From contig JAFXDK010000068.1 of NCBI GenBank assembly GCA_017521805.1, positions 34,175 to 98,174 of the forward strand: 64,000 bases of DNA, read 5' to 3'. Within the stretch, counting starts at the first letter, position 1. Each line of letters begins with the position of its first letter. The notes beneath the pieces were generated by a model that saw only the letters and a program-made list of their open reading frames with translations, did no database searches and had not been told where the DNA came from. A program made the position numbers and the translations under genes. Below are positions 24,622 through 33,291 of this stretch, piece after piece. This DNA is from Ruminococcus sp. (GTDB lineage Bacteria > Bacillota > Clostridia > Oscillospirales > Ruminococcaceae).

Positions 24622-27042
24622 TCAGGACTGTTCGCTTATGAGGATAGATACGCGGTTCTGGATTGTCTCTGCTGTTGCTTCGGCTGACTTGTCGCCCTTG
24701 AAGTATGCTTCTACTTCCTCGTTGATTATGCTGTCAATATCATCATCGTAGTAATATGCACCGGGCTTTACATTGCTTATATATTCCTCAAGGAAGTCTC
24801 TTTCTTCCTGTGTAAGAGGCTTTACTATTATTTCCTTGCCGCCGATATAGTAAGTGTTGTCATATTCGTGTTTTACACCGTCTGCGTCAGTGTAATACGG
24901 TTTTTCCATTGATTCATCAAGCTTTTTGGTAAATGCAGACTTGGTAGCAGGAATATAAAACATATGTTCCTTAGTCTGAGTTTCCTCACTGAACGATTTC
25001 GCGATGAAGTCCCAGCACGCTTCCTTGCAGTCAGAAGTTTCAAGAATTGCATATGACATTGAAGCGAATATTCTTGCACCTGTTCCGTTAGCAGTGGGAT
25101 TTCCTACAAGAGTAATTTCATCGCCGAACTGAGCATGTTTCGCACGGGCATATTCACTGAAATCAGACATATACACTTCGGTGAGAAGTGCCTTATCGTT
25201 GAGAAGCGCAACCTCTGACTCCTCATAATATTTGTTCCATTCCTCACTTGTTGCATTCTCCCAGTCAATTTCATCTCCCTCGCCGGGATTATCGAACTGA
25301 TTGCAGAATTCCAGAACCTTTATAAAGTCGGGAGAATTGAAATTACAGGTAGCTTCATCGTAATTGATGAAATCGCTGTTTCCGTAAAGGAGTCTGCCAA
25401 ACATATCCTGTTTTGAGTTGCCCATTGCAAATGGCTTCATTCCCTCGGGAAGATTGTTGCAGGTCTCGATAAATTCGTCAATAGTCCAGTTCTCCTTGTC
25501 GCAGAACTTTGTCTTACATGCAAGAGTGTTGATGTAGAACGAAGGAGCTAAAGTAGTAAGCTTTCCTTCAAATTCGCCTACTGCAAGAGCTGCGGGAACA
25601 AAATCATCTCTTGAAAGGGTTTCTTCACTGTCAAGGAACTGGTAAAGATCAACAAGAGCACCCTTTCTTGAAAGGTTGCTGAAAAGTGATGTAGAGCCGG
25701 ACATACAGATAATGTCAACGTCTTTTCCTGTAGCGATATCCTGTTTCAGCTGCTTAGAGGGAGAATTCAATTGCTTTTCGTTTTCTTCGTCCCATTCATA
25801 GTATTGGTTATAATCCTCAAGCTTTATACGATATTCGCTGTTTGTCTTGTTGAATTCCTTTACACTTTCAAGAGTTTCCTGGTCACTGTACTCAACAACC
25901 ATGTTGATAATCTTTACGTTTTCAATCTCGGAAGCGTCACGCTTTGTAAGGCGATAGAGATTAACAGAGCCGTCTGTATAATTGCGCTCAACAATAATAA
26001 ATTCACCATTATCAACAGGAAGCACGCTTGTAACATAATCGCCTGAAATGTCGGAATCCACCCAGTTGATAATCTCGTCAAGTGTTCCGTCTTCCTTTAA
26101 GCCGTAAAGTAATGTTGAGGTTGAAAGGTATAAGGTATAATCGCCTGAACCTGTCATAATAAAATTGAAATAGGAAATACTATCGTCAAATGTGACAACA
26201 TCAGGAGAAATCGACATTGTTGCAGCGTCAAATTTTTTCAGTACCTCTTTGCCATCTTGGTTGGATGTAAATACAAAATTGCCGTTTGTATCTGTTCCGC
26301 GAGTGAAAATATAATCCTCCTCGTCGAAATCAAGTGGCTCTGAAATATTACCCTGATTGTCAACAGTTACATATATCATCTTCTCAGAACCGTTGATAGA
26401 GATAACAGTGTTTTCACCTATGGAGAAGCTTTCACCGAGATAAACATTGCCATTGGGGTTATATTCATTATCAGCGTATTTTTCAAGTCCCTTTATTTCG
26501 TTTTTAGAAACAACAGCGCCTGTAGCGTCAATTTCGTAAATAAAATGACTGACAGTTGCCGCCGCCTCCATTGCCTCGTAATCAAAGTTTTCGTAATCAA
26601 AGTCGGGGTCTTCATAATCAGGCAATTCAAAATCACCGTAATCTGTGAATGAAACTATAGCAAAGATTCTTCCGCTTGGAGTAACTGAAAATCTTGCATT
26701 TGGAGAGCTGTTTTCAACGTTGCCGTAATCAAGTGTTATTTCCTCAAAGGTAAGAAATTCAAAATCTGTAATATAAGTCTTGGGGATATACTGACCGCCG
26801 GTTGTATCAAAACCCAAAGCAATGATTTTACCTGTATCGCCGATAGGAATAAGCGAGTTTGCTTCCTTAAAAGGAAGCTCTGCTTCAAGCTCAATAGCCT
26901 TATAGGATTTCTCCATTATTTCCTGTACCTGCGCGGAGTTATTTTCTTTATTGCTGTCTTTTTCTTTTTCACTGCATGATACAGCTGAAATCATGCATGT
27001 TAATGCCATAGCGCCTGCAAGTACTCTTTTTAATTTGTTCAT
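24622..27042 (-). CDS. Extracellular solute-binding lipoprotein with large N-terminal domain
   Basis: 806 residues, about twice the usual length. The lipobox SAVSC (Cys23) follows a signal peptide, so the protein is anchored outside the membrane. Residues about 50-390 look like a beta-propeller-type repeat region (recurrent short strands with GRIFAIVSF, GNFVFTSN, GDYTLYLS). Residues about 395-806 are a family 1 sugar-binding domain: KIINMVVEYSD, DIICMSGST, FDNPG and the closing helices with ARIFASMSYAILETS. Encoded downstream of MalF/MalG-like permeases, so it is the probable sugar or oligosaccharide receptor. AAGGAGAAAATTAAA precedes the ATG. Confidence 0.8.
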   Translation of the reverse strand: MNKLKRVLAGAMALTCMISAVSCSEKEKDSNKENNSAQVQEIMEKSYKAIELEAELPFKEANSLIPIGDTGKIIALGFDTTGGQYIPKTYITDFEFLTFEEITLDYGNVENSSPNARFSVTPSGRIFAIVSFTDYGDFELPDYEDPDFDYENFDYEAMEAAATVSHFIYEIDATGAVVSKNEIKGLEKYADNEYNPNGNVYLGESFSIGENTVISINGSEKMIYVTVDNQGNISEPLDFDEEDYIFTRGTDTNGNFVFTSNQDGKEVLKKFDAATMSISPDVVTFDDSISYFNFIMTGSGDYTLYLSTSTLLYGLKEDGTLDEIINWVDSDISGDYVTSVLPVDNGEFIIVERNYTDGSVNLYRLTKRDASEIENVKIINMVVEYSDQETLESVKEFNKTNSEYRIKLEDYNQYYEWDEENEKQLNSPSKQLKQDIATGKDVDIICMSGSTSLFSNLSRKGALVDLYQFLDSEETLSRDDFVPAALAVGEFEGKLTTLAPSFYINTLACKTKFCDKENWTIDEFIETCNNLPEGMKPFAMGNSKQDMFGRLLYGNSDFINYDEATCNFNSPDFIKVLEFCNQFDNPGEGDEIDWENATSEEWNKYYEESEVALLNDKALLTEVYMSDFSEYARAKHAQFGDEITLVGNPTANGTGARIFASMSYAILETSDCKEACWDFIAKSFSEETQTKEHMFYIPATKSAFTKKLDESMEKPYYTDADGVKHEYDNTYYIGGKEIIVKPLTQEERDFLEEYISNVKPGAYYYDDDIDSIINEEVEAYFKGDKSAEATAETIQNRVSILISEQS

Positions 27043-27115
27043 TTTAATTTTCTCCTTAAAAATAAATATATTGGTTTCAGTCTGTCGAAAAAGTCATAAT
27101 AAAAGAATTTATTCA

Positions 27116-27230
27116 GGGGGGGGACGCTCTCTCTTACAGAGCGCTTGAACGCTACGCAGGGCTTTGCCCTGCACCCACCAGAGACTCCGTCTCTGGACTC
27201 TGCTAAAGGGTTTCACCCTTTAGAATCCCT
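27116..27230. repeat. Multi-hairpin repeat block
   Basis: After a run of eight G come four consecutive perfect stems: CGCTCTCTC/GAGCG (27125-27143), GCAGGGC/GCCCTGC (27156-27172), CCAGAGAC/GTCTCTGG (27178-27196) and CTAAAGGGT/ACCCTTTAG (27203-27223), then AATCCCTTTTT. The end CCCTTTAGAATCCC recurs at 37589-37602. It separates two genes of the ABC locus and may polarise their expression. Confidence 0.65.
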
Positions 27231-27264
27231 TTTTATATAGCTTTTTGACAATTTCATTAGTATG

Positions 27265-28401
27265 TCATTCCTTGAATTGTTTGGAGTTTTTCTGCTGTTC
27301 CTTTTGTTCTTTTTTCTGTTCCCTTAATATACTCCGTCTGTAGAGGACTTTTGTTACACTATCCCCTAAATTTGATGTCACTTTTTTTCTCAGTCTGCCT
27401 CCTGCACGCCAACCAAGGACGATAAGGAACAATAATGTCAGTATCGGAATGATGTATGTCAGCCTGCGGAAGTAGTATACTCCTGCAAGTCTGAATTCTG
27501 TTATACGGGAAGCATTTTCCCAGTAGGGATATACCATAGGCTTATCAGATATGGCATATTCCGACAGCTTTTTGTACTTCTTCGCAAGCTTTGAGGGTTC
27601 AAATCGCTCCGTATTATTCACAAGAACGCTTGAATAGCTGTAGCCTCCGCTGAAATATTCGTTAAGAGCATTGTATGCGAAATTTTCTACGGGATTGGGA
27701 ACAATACATTCATAGCAGGTGATTTTTTTCAGAGGATTTTCTTCCTCCTCCTGCATTCCGCCGCTGATAAGCGCCAGACCGTCATAGGAGATATATACGC
27801 GGGAAAAATCCCCTGCTGTCTTTTTCTCCTGCTTTGTCTGAGGAAGCTGTATTACTCCCGATATATAGAACTTCACACCGTTAATGTAGATATTCATTCC
27901 CGAAATATCCTCAGATCCGTAAAGCTCCCATGCAAGATTCCGGTCAATAACTGCGCCGTCCTGCATTATATCCTCATCGGAAAAGAACGCACCGTCAAGA
28001 AGCTTGAAATCACGGAACATGAAGAAATCTCCGCCCACTGCTGTAACCATAGCCTCAGAGCGCCCTGTTATGTCACATCGTATGGACATCTGCCCTGCTT
28101 CTGCGCTGTAGGCTTCGGGAATCAGCTTTTGTCCGTTTTCGGCAACAATTCCCACGTTTTTCAGCTTATCCGTAAGAGTTTGTTTCACAAAAGGCACTGT
28201 ATCGGTATTGAATTCTGCATCTTCGGTAAAGAAACAGCTTAGCTGAGTATGTCCGCCCTCGGAATCCCAGCGCTGTGCGGCGTAGTTGCCGCTCTGGGAA
28301 TGAGCTGAGGAGCTTCCCACGGCGGTGAGAATTCCACACGCGCCTATGGATACCACATTAGCGGCTGCAAGGGCGGCAATTAAAACCTTTTTGATTTTCA
28401 T
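27265..28401 (-). CDS. MacB periplasmic-core-like membrane protein
   Basis: 378 residues. An N-terminal hydrophobic helix (about 7-30), then an extracytoplasmic domain (about 45-310) whose GGDFFMFRDFKLLDGAFFSDED, DGAVIDRNLAWELYG and VKFYISGVI phrases match the MacB_PCD domain of ABC-type export permeases, and one C-terminal helix (about 320-342) followed by a Lys/Gln-rich cytoplasmic tail. A true MacB permease has four helices and an FtsX domain, which are absent here, so this is a stand-alone core. It starts 13 nt after the HlyD-like gene, pointing to a shared complex. Confidence 0.65.
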   Translation of the reverse strand: MKIKKVLIAALAAANVVSIGACGILTAVGSSSAHSQSGNYAAQRWDSEGGHTQLSCFFTEDAEFNTDTVPFVKQTLTDKLKNVGIVAENGQKLIPEAYSAEAGQMSIRCDITGRSEAMVTAVGGDFFMFRDFKLLDGAFFSDEDIMQDGAVIDRNLAWELYGSEDISGMNIYINGVKFYISGVIQLPQTKQEKKTAGDFSRVYISYDGLALISGGMQEEEENPLKKITCYECIVPNPVENFAYNALNEYFSGGYSYSSVLVNNTERFEPSKLAKKYKKLSEYAISDKPMVYPYWENASRITEFRLAGVYYFRRLTYIIPILTLLFLIVLGWRAGGRLRKKVTSNLGDSVTKVLYRRSILREQKKEQKEQQKNSKQFKE

Positions 28402-28413
28402 CAGCCCACCGCC

Positions 28414-30198
28414 TTATTCATCTTTCATACGAACCTGGTCTCCGGGAGCAACCGGCTTGCTTGCGGCGATAATTACGTAATCGCCATAGTTTATACTGCC
28501 GCTTACGGCGCTGGACATTTCATCTGATGCAATAACCTCAACGGGCACGCGCTGTGCATAGTAACGGTTGCCAAGAGGTGAGCTCTTTGACTGAACTGTA
28601 AGCACGAATGAACCCTTGTTATCGCTGTATACCGAGCTCTTGGGAACTATAGTTTCATAGTTTCCGCTTCCGCAGGGAATTGAAAGGTCAAGGTTTGTAT
28701 TTGATTCAACATCACCTGTTACAGTGAAAACAAGTATACGATTCTTGGAATTGGGAGTTGTATCGTTCTTGATATTTGTGAGGACTGCTTCAACATTTCC
28801 GCTCCAGTTGTTGAGAACCTCAGCGGCAACGCCTTTTTTGATTTTCTTTGTCTTTTCGCCCTCGACAACAATTTCAACTGTATAGCCCTCGGAGGAAATA
28901 TCAATTGTGATAATTTCCATATCGGGAATTGTTTCGTCTCCTGCCTTGGCATTTACAGAGCTTACAACACCGCTGTATTTTGAGATAATCTCAGTTGTTT
29001 CGTTTTCCTTTTTAAGCTTTTCAACCTTTTCCTTTGCCTTATCGATATTCTTTTTCATAGCGGCAAGGTCAAGACTTTCAAGCTTATCCTGATTTGCGTT
29101 GTCTTTCTGAGTTTTGTCAAGCTGTGCGATAAGGTCCTCAAGAGCGCGCTGTTTAGACTTTACGTCCTCATTGAGCATTTCAAGAGTCATTCCCTCACCG
29201 CTCATGCCTGATTCGTAATCCTCAATAAGTGATGTATAGTATTCGATATTGCTTTCTGCCTCTGCAAGCTGTGAGGAATATTCGCTTCTCAACTCGGATT
29301 TTTTTGTTTCATAAGCGTCGGAAGCGGCATTTCTTGCAGTTTCAGCTTCTTCCATAGCTGTTTTTGCGGCTGAAATTTCCTCGGGAGAAACAGCGGCAGG
29401 AGCAGCATCTGTGAATTCTTCCTCTGTTTCATCCTCTTCGGAAGCGCCGAATATTGCAGTATATACCGCAAGCTTTTCCTGATATATCTTTTCAGCGTCC
29501 TCCGCGTCAGATTTAAGGCTTATAAGCTCTCCCGAATACTCAGCAGGAGCGCTCATATAATCGTCCATATCAATGGCGGAGATTATAGCGGTAAGCTTTG
29601 TCTGGAGCTTTGTGTAGTAGTTAAGCTGAGATTTGTTTTCTCTGTAAGAATCCTTTTCAGCCTGAATATTTCCCTGATTTGCGGCGGCATCATCTCTTTT
29701 TCTGATAGCCTCTGCCAAATCCTCACGGGCATTCTTTATAGCCTGATTTTCAGCAGTATAATCAGCTCCGGGAGCAAGAAGTGCCTTGTTGTATTCAAGT
29801 TCAAGAGCTTCAAGAGCTTCTACAGCGGCATTGAGTGCCTCACTTTCGCCTGTGCCTACAGTCATGAGCACATCGCCCTTTTCGACCTCCTGACCAGTTT
29901 TAACCATAATTGTGTCAATGACCTTGTTTCCGTCAACTGTTACGCCATAGCTCTGGTTTGACATAACCATACCGTTTCCGCGGATTCTTTCTGTAAGCTT
30001 TCCACTGGTAGCACGCTCTGTTGTAATCTGGGAAAGGGACTTGTTCATAATTGTATTTGAGAAAAATGTAAGTACAAGAAGTCCTGCAAGGAATATGATA
30101 AGTATGGTTTTGATAATCTCGCGTTTTCTGCGGGGGTCGTAATCCTCCTTATCGCCCTTTATATCCTTGGGGTCTTTGATTTCTTTTACATCAGCCAT
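28414..30198 (-). CDS. HlyD/RND-type membrane fusion adaptor
   Basis: 594 residues. One N-terminal helix (about 30-50, IIKTILIIFLAGLLVLTFFS), a split biotinyl-lipoyl domain (RGNGMVMSNQSYGVTVDG..., and SKYSGVVSSVNAKAGDE after the hairpin), a very long coiled-coil hairpin (about 125-395, rich in Glu/Lys/Ala), and C-terminal beta domains ending in a GDYVIIAASKPVAPGDQVR segment. In Gram-positives such adaptors work with MacB-like exporters. Here it lies next to a MacB-core protein and sugar permeases. AAAGGA precedes the ATG. Confidence 0.82.
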   Translation of the reverse strand: MADVKEIKDPKDIKGDKEDYDPRRKREIIKTILIIFLAGLLVLTFFSNTIMNKSLSQITTERATSGKLTERIRGNGMVMSNQSYGVTVDGNKVIDTIMVKTGQEVEKGDVLMTVGTGESEALNAAVEALEALELEYNKALLAPGADYTAENQAIKNAREDLAEAIRKRDDAAANQGNIQAEKDSYRENKSQLNYYTKLQTKLTAIISAIDMDDYMSAPAEYSGELISLKSDAEDAEKIYQEKLAVYTAIFGASEEDETEEEFTDAAPAAVSPEEISAAKTAMEEAETARNAASDAYETKKSELRSEYSSQLAEAESNIEYYTSLIEDYESGMSGEGMTLEMLNEDVKSKQRALEDLIAQLDKTQKDNANQDKLESLDLAAMKKNIDKAKEKVEKLKKENETTEIISKYSGVVSSVNAKAGDETIPDMEIITIDISSEGYTVEIVVEGEKTKKIKKGVAAEVLNNWSGNVEAVLTNIKNDTTPNSKNRILVFTVTGDVESNTNLDLSIPCGSGNYETIVPKSSVYSDNKGSFVLTVQSKSSPLGNRYYAQRVPVEVIASDEMSSAVSGSINYGDYVIIAASKPVAPGDQVRMKDE

Positions 30199-30302
30199 AT
30201 TAACTGTATCCTTTCGTTAATTCTTTATAGAACATCTGAATTTTGTTCTGAATTGCAGGCGGATTATATCCGTCCCAATCTGTAAAAAGTATTGTTTCAA
30301 TG

Positions 30303-30326
30303 CGGACTGCCAAAGGCAGCCCCTAC
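30303..30326 (-). repeat. REP-like palindrome
   Basis: Minus-oriented GTAGGGGC head with stem GGGCTGCC/GGCAGTCC, same arm sequence as the copies at 6273 and 17875. A degraded GGCGGATTATATCCGTCC copy lies at about 30259-30276. It sits in the 177-nt gap between malG-like and hlyD-like genes. Confidence 0.7.
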
Positions 30327-30375
30327 ATATTAAGGGAATATCTAAAATTACCGCACAAAATAATTCTTAATTAGC

Positions 30376-31266
30376 TTAGCCTTTTATACCGCCTGAATAG
30401 GTGATACCTTCTATGAGATAATCCTCGCCATAGAGGAACATGAGTATTGTCGGCACCATATATACCGTGCCTACCGCAAAGGCAAGTCCGATATCTCCCG
30501 TATTTATCTGTGAGAGGAATACGGACAGTGGGTGCATTGCGCTGTCTTTCATAAGTACGAGAGGCTGTTCAACCATGTTCCAGTAGTCAATGAATACAAG
30601 CATTGCAATTGATACAATTGCGCCTTTGCACAGCGGCATATGTATCTTTGTAAGTATCTGAAATTCGTTTGCACCATCAAGCTTTGCTGCCTCAACGTAA
30701 GAGACAGGGATTCGCCGCATTACCTTGCTAAGCAGGAAAACGCTGAACGGTGAGAATATTCCCGGCAGGATTATCGCCCACCTTGTATCAAGAATGTTGA
30801 ACTTTTCCGCAACAAGAAAGTTTGGTACAAGTGTTACCTGATAGGGCATTATCATAAGTATGATATAGGCAAAGAATATGATACTCTTGAATTTGTTGGG
30901 ATATCTTGAAAATCCGTATGAAGTGATTATTGCAAGTATCATCTGGAATACCGTTATTGGAACTGTCAGCGCAACTGAATTCCAGAATTTCAGCAGATAA
31001 TCGGGATTTTTCAGCAGTACGTCTCTGTACTGGTCGAATGTCACCTTATCGGGGATAAATTTCAGATTGAGATTTTCCGATATATACGTCTTTTTATCTT
31101 CTGTCATATTTTCCAGCATAACACCGTAGTTTGCGGAAATTTCCGACGATGTCATAAAGGAATTGGCAATTGTCAGGACTGTGGGCATTACGAACATCAG
31201 CGCCGCAACAAATGCGAATATCATAACGGCAATGTTCAGAAACTTTTCTTTTCTTTTTATATTCAT
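30376..31266 (-). CDS. Carbohydrate ABC transporter permease, MalG type
   Basis: 296 residues, six membrane helices. The cytoplasmic EAA loop is clear: VEAAKLDGANEFQILTKIHMPLCKG, which docks the ATPase. Opens with a long N-terminal helix and an extracellular loop (about 38-80). Its ATG overlaps the MalF-like stop as TAATG, so the two permeases are translated as a pair. No ATPase gene is in the locus; Firmicutes often share one MsmK-type ATPase. Confidence 0.88.
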   Translation of the reverse strand: MNIKRKEKFLNIAVMIFAFVAALMFVMPTVLTIANSFMTSSEISANYGVMLENMTEDKKTYISENLNLKFIPDKVTFDQYRDVLLKNPDYLLKFWNSVALTVPITVFQMILAIITSYGFSRYPNKFKSIIFFAYIILMIMPYQVTLVPNFLVAEKFNILDTRWAIILPGIFSPFSVFLLSKVMRRIPVSYVEAAKLDGANEFQILTKIHMPLCKGAIVSIAMLVFIDYWNMVEQPLVLMKDSAMHPLSVFLSQINTGDIGLAFAVGTVYMVPTILMFLYGEDYLIEGITYSGGIKG

Positions 31267-32153
31267 TATTCCACATCCTTCCCGAAATAGTCTTCTACAG
31301 CAAGGAGTATGGCAATAATAACTATCATTACAAGTGAGAACAGCACAGCCGCCGCTGAAAGCTTCTGGTAATCAAGGCTGTTAAATGTGTTGTTCATGAA
31401 GTGCTGGAGCATATAAAGCTCATAGGGGTAATCGCCTGTAAGGAGATACACCTCGCGGAATATCTTGAATGAGTTTATAAGGGAAAGTATCAGCACAAAG
31501 AGAATAGTGGGTGAAAGATACCTTAATTTAATATGTACAAACTGATACCAGCCGCTTGCGCCCTCCAGCTTTGCAACCTCGATGATATCACGGGGAATTC
31601 CTGCAAGGGCTGACATGAACAGTATCATATTATATCCCATATTCTTCCACAGGAACATGACAATTATGACTACTTGTCCGTATGAGGATTTCAGCCAGTC
31701 GATTGAGTTTCCGCCGAACATCTCAATTATCTGATTCAGCGTGCCGTTGTTGTGGAAAAGTACCTGCCACACAAGTACAACCGACGCTGTGGGAACCATA
31801 AGGGGACTGAGGAAAAATGTCCGCACCAGACTTTTTCCCGGGATATTCCTTTCAAGAAGTACAGCAAACCACAGTGAGAGAATCACCGCAAGGGGTACGG
31901 CTATACAAGAAAATGTTACTGTATTTGCTGTAGCTTTTTTAAATGCCACCGTCTCAATAAGTTTTTTATAGTTTTCAATTCCCACAAAATCGTGCATAAT
32001 GGGATTGTTGATTACAGAATAATAGACAACTATTCCGAATGGTATAAGAAAGAATATCAGTACACCGATAAGGCTTGGCATTACACATATATTACTAAAT
32101 ATTTTTTCTCCCCGCCGACCGCACTGGTCTTTGCGCTTTTTCAAAAACAACAT
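31266..32153 (-). CDS. Carbohydrate ABC transporter permease, MalF type
   Basis: 295 residues, six helices, with the EAA loop IEVAKLEGASGWYQFVHIKLRYLSP. It pairs with the MalG-like protein to form the sugar channel. The start is uncertain: at the ATG (32151-32153) GGAG abuts the codon directly, while a TTG at 32142-32144 sits 9 nt after GGAG and would give a protein three residues shorter. First gene of the five-gene unit. Confidence 0.87.
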   Translation of the reverse strand: MLFLKKRKDQCGRRGEKIFSNICVMPSLIGVLIFFLIPFGIVVYYSVINNPIMHDFVGIENYKKLIETVAFKKATANTVTFSCIAVPLAVILSLWFAVLLERNIPGKSLVRTFFLSPLMVPTASVVLVWQVLFHNNGTLNQIIEMFGGNSIDWLKSSYGQVVIIVMFLWKNMGYNMILFMSALAGIPRDIIEVAKLEGASGWYQFVHIKLRYLSPTILFVLILSLINSFKIFREVYLLTGDYPYELYMLQHFMNNTFNSLDYQKLSAAAVLFSLVMIVIIAILLAVEDYFGKDVE

Positions 32154-32746
32154 CTCCTTTTTTCTGTTTGAATCTTTTTATAATTTTGCCCTCTATATAA
32201 TAAGTGTTTTAAAAACGCCAAAAAAACGAAGTTTTTAGAAATTTTTTTATTTTAACAAAAACAAGCCGTTTTTTCGGTCTGTTTTCAAATCTTTAAACTG
32301 CCATTTTTCAAAATGTCTGACAAGCGATTTTCGGCTGTTCTAAGGGAAATTTTTAGCATCTTCCTAAATTGTTCCAGTGGATTTTTCAGGCAAAAAGAAA
32401 TTAGATTGTAAAAAAATAATACTAAAAATATTCATCATATTTTGTAACCCTAAGTTTACAAATTATGAAATCTTTTTCGTAAAACCGTACTAAATATAAT
32501 AATACAGTTGCTACGACATTATGATATCACATTAAAGCATATTTGTCAATAGTTTTTTAAAAAAACACTTCACAAACAAAGATAAAATTTTCTTTATCAC
32601 TATGTAAAAATTATACAACTCATGTTTTAAAAAAGTCGGATATAAATCTTAAAATTTTCTTATGAATAATTATTTTTAAACATACTGCAAAACTATTTCC
32701 TGTAACAAATACAATTTGTGCATATCGCCAAAATTTTAAAACCTAC
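32154..32746. other. Gene-free AT-rich intergenic region
   Basis: About 590 nt with no credible reading frame. A short stem CTAAAAACTTCG/CGAAGTTTTTAG-like sequence lies near 32205-32240. The promoter of the ABC locus should be here, but no single minus-strand site stands out. Nothing else recognised. Confidence 0.6.
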
Positions 32747-32775
32747 TTGACATTCCTATGCTATTATGGTATAAT
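32747..32775 (+). promoter_or_regulatory. Promoter of the tRNA cluster
   Basis: TTGACA (32747-32752), 17-base spacer, TATAAT (32770-32775), 25 nt before tRNA-Gly. Full consensus. Confidence 0.88.
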
Positions 32776-32800
32776 AAATATCGTTGAAAAAACACAGAAT

Positions 32801-32874
<74 letters not shown>

Positions 32875-32908
32875 TTCAAAAGCAGCCTTGGCTGCTGATT
32901 TTATCTAT

Positions 32909-32982
32909 GCGCCTTTAACTCAGCTGGATAGAGTAACTGCCTTCTAAGCAGTAAGCCGCTGGTTCGAATCCAGCAAGGCGCG
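32909..32982 (+). tRNA. tRNA-Arg (anticodon TCT)
   Basis: Acceptor GCGCCTT/AAGGCGC, anticodon loop CTTCTAA, T arm GCTGGTTCGAATCCAGC, discriminator G; CCA is not encoded. Reads AGA/AGG codons. A small AGCAGCC/GGCTGCT hairpin lies between it and tRNA-Gly. Confidence 0.95.
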
Positions 32983-32990
32983 CTATATAT

Positions 32991-33065
32991 GGTGGGTGTA
33001 GCTTAGCTGGTTAAAGCGTCGGATTGTGGTCCCGAAGATCGTGGGTTCGAATCCCATCTCCCACC
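32991..33065 (+). tRNA. tRNA-His (anticodon GTG)
   Basis: Includes the extra 5' G opposite C73, anticodon loop TTGTGGT, T arm GTGGGTTCGAATCCCAT; no CCA encoded. The acceptor stem has one T-T mismatch, the only irregularity. Confidence 0.95.
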
Positions 33066-33093
33066 CTCAGCACGAAGTTCGTGCAAACAGATC

Positions 33094-33124
33094 ACGCTTC
33101 AGTATTACTGAGGCGTATTTTTTT
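33094..33124 (+). terminator. Terminator of the tRNA cluster
   Basis: ACGCTTCAG, short loop, CTGAGGCGT, then ATTTTTTT. Confidence 0.85.
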
Positions 33125-33166
33125 ATCCGCGCATAGAAATTTTAAAAAAACATATAGCACATCAGG

Positions 33167-33195
33167 CACTTTCGAGAAATCGGAAGTGCTTTTTT
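33167..33195 (+). terminator. Second hairpin terminator
   Basis: GCACTTTCG, AGAAAT-type loop, CGGAAGTGC, then TTTTTT. Between it and the tRNA terminator nothing else is seen. Confidence 0.75.
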
Positions 33196-33235
33196 CGTTA
33201 TTTTCCTACATTTTTCCTACACCCTATTTCAGACC

Positions 33236-33264
33236 TTGACTAATTAAACGCAAATTGATATAAT
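33236..33264 (+). promoter_or_regulatory. Promoter of the Fic gene
   Basis: TTGACT (33236-33241), 17-base spacer, TATAAT (33259-33264), about 28 nt before the start. Confidence 0.75.
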
Positions 33265-33291
33265 AAAATAAAAGAAAAGGAGGGATTGCCA

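Noticed and set aside
33024-33239. Open frame overlapping tRNA-His
   Set aside because: Reads through a tRNA and two terminators; typical tRNA shadow frame.
33205-33240. Integrase remnant after the tRNA cluster
   Set aside because: TTTCCTACA repeats recall integrase gene ends, but no frame or attachment-site repeat supports it.
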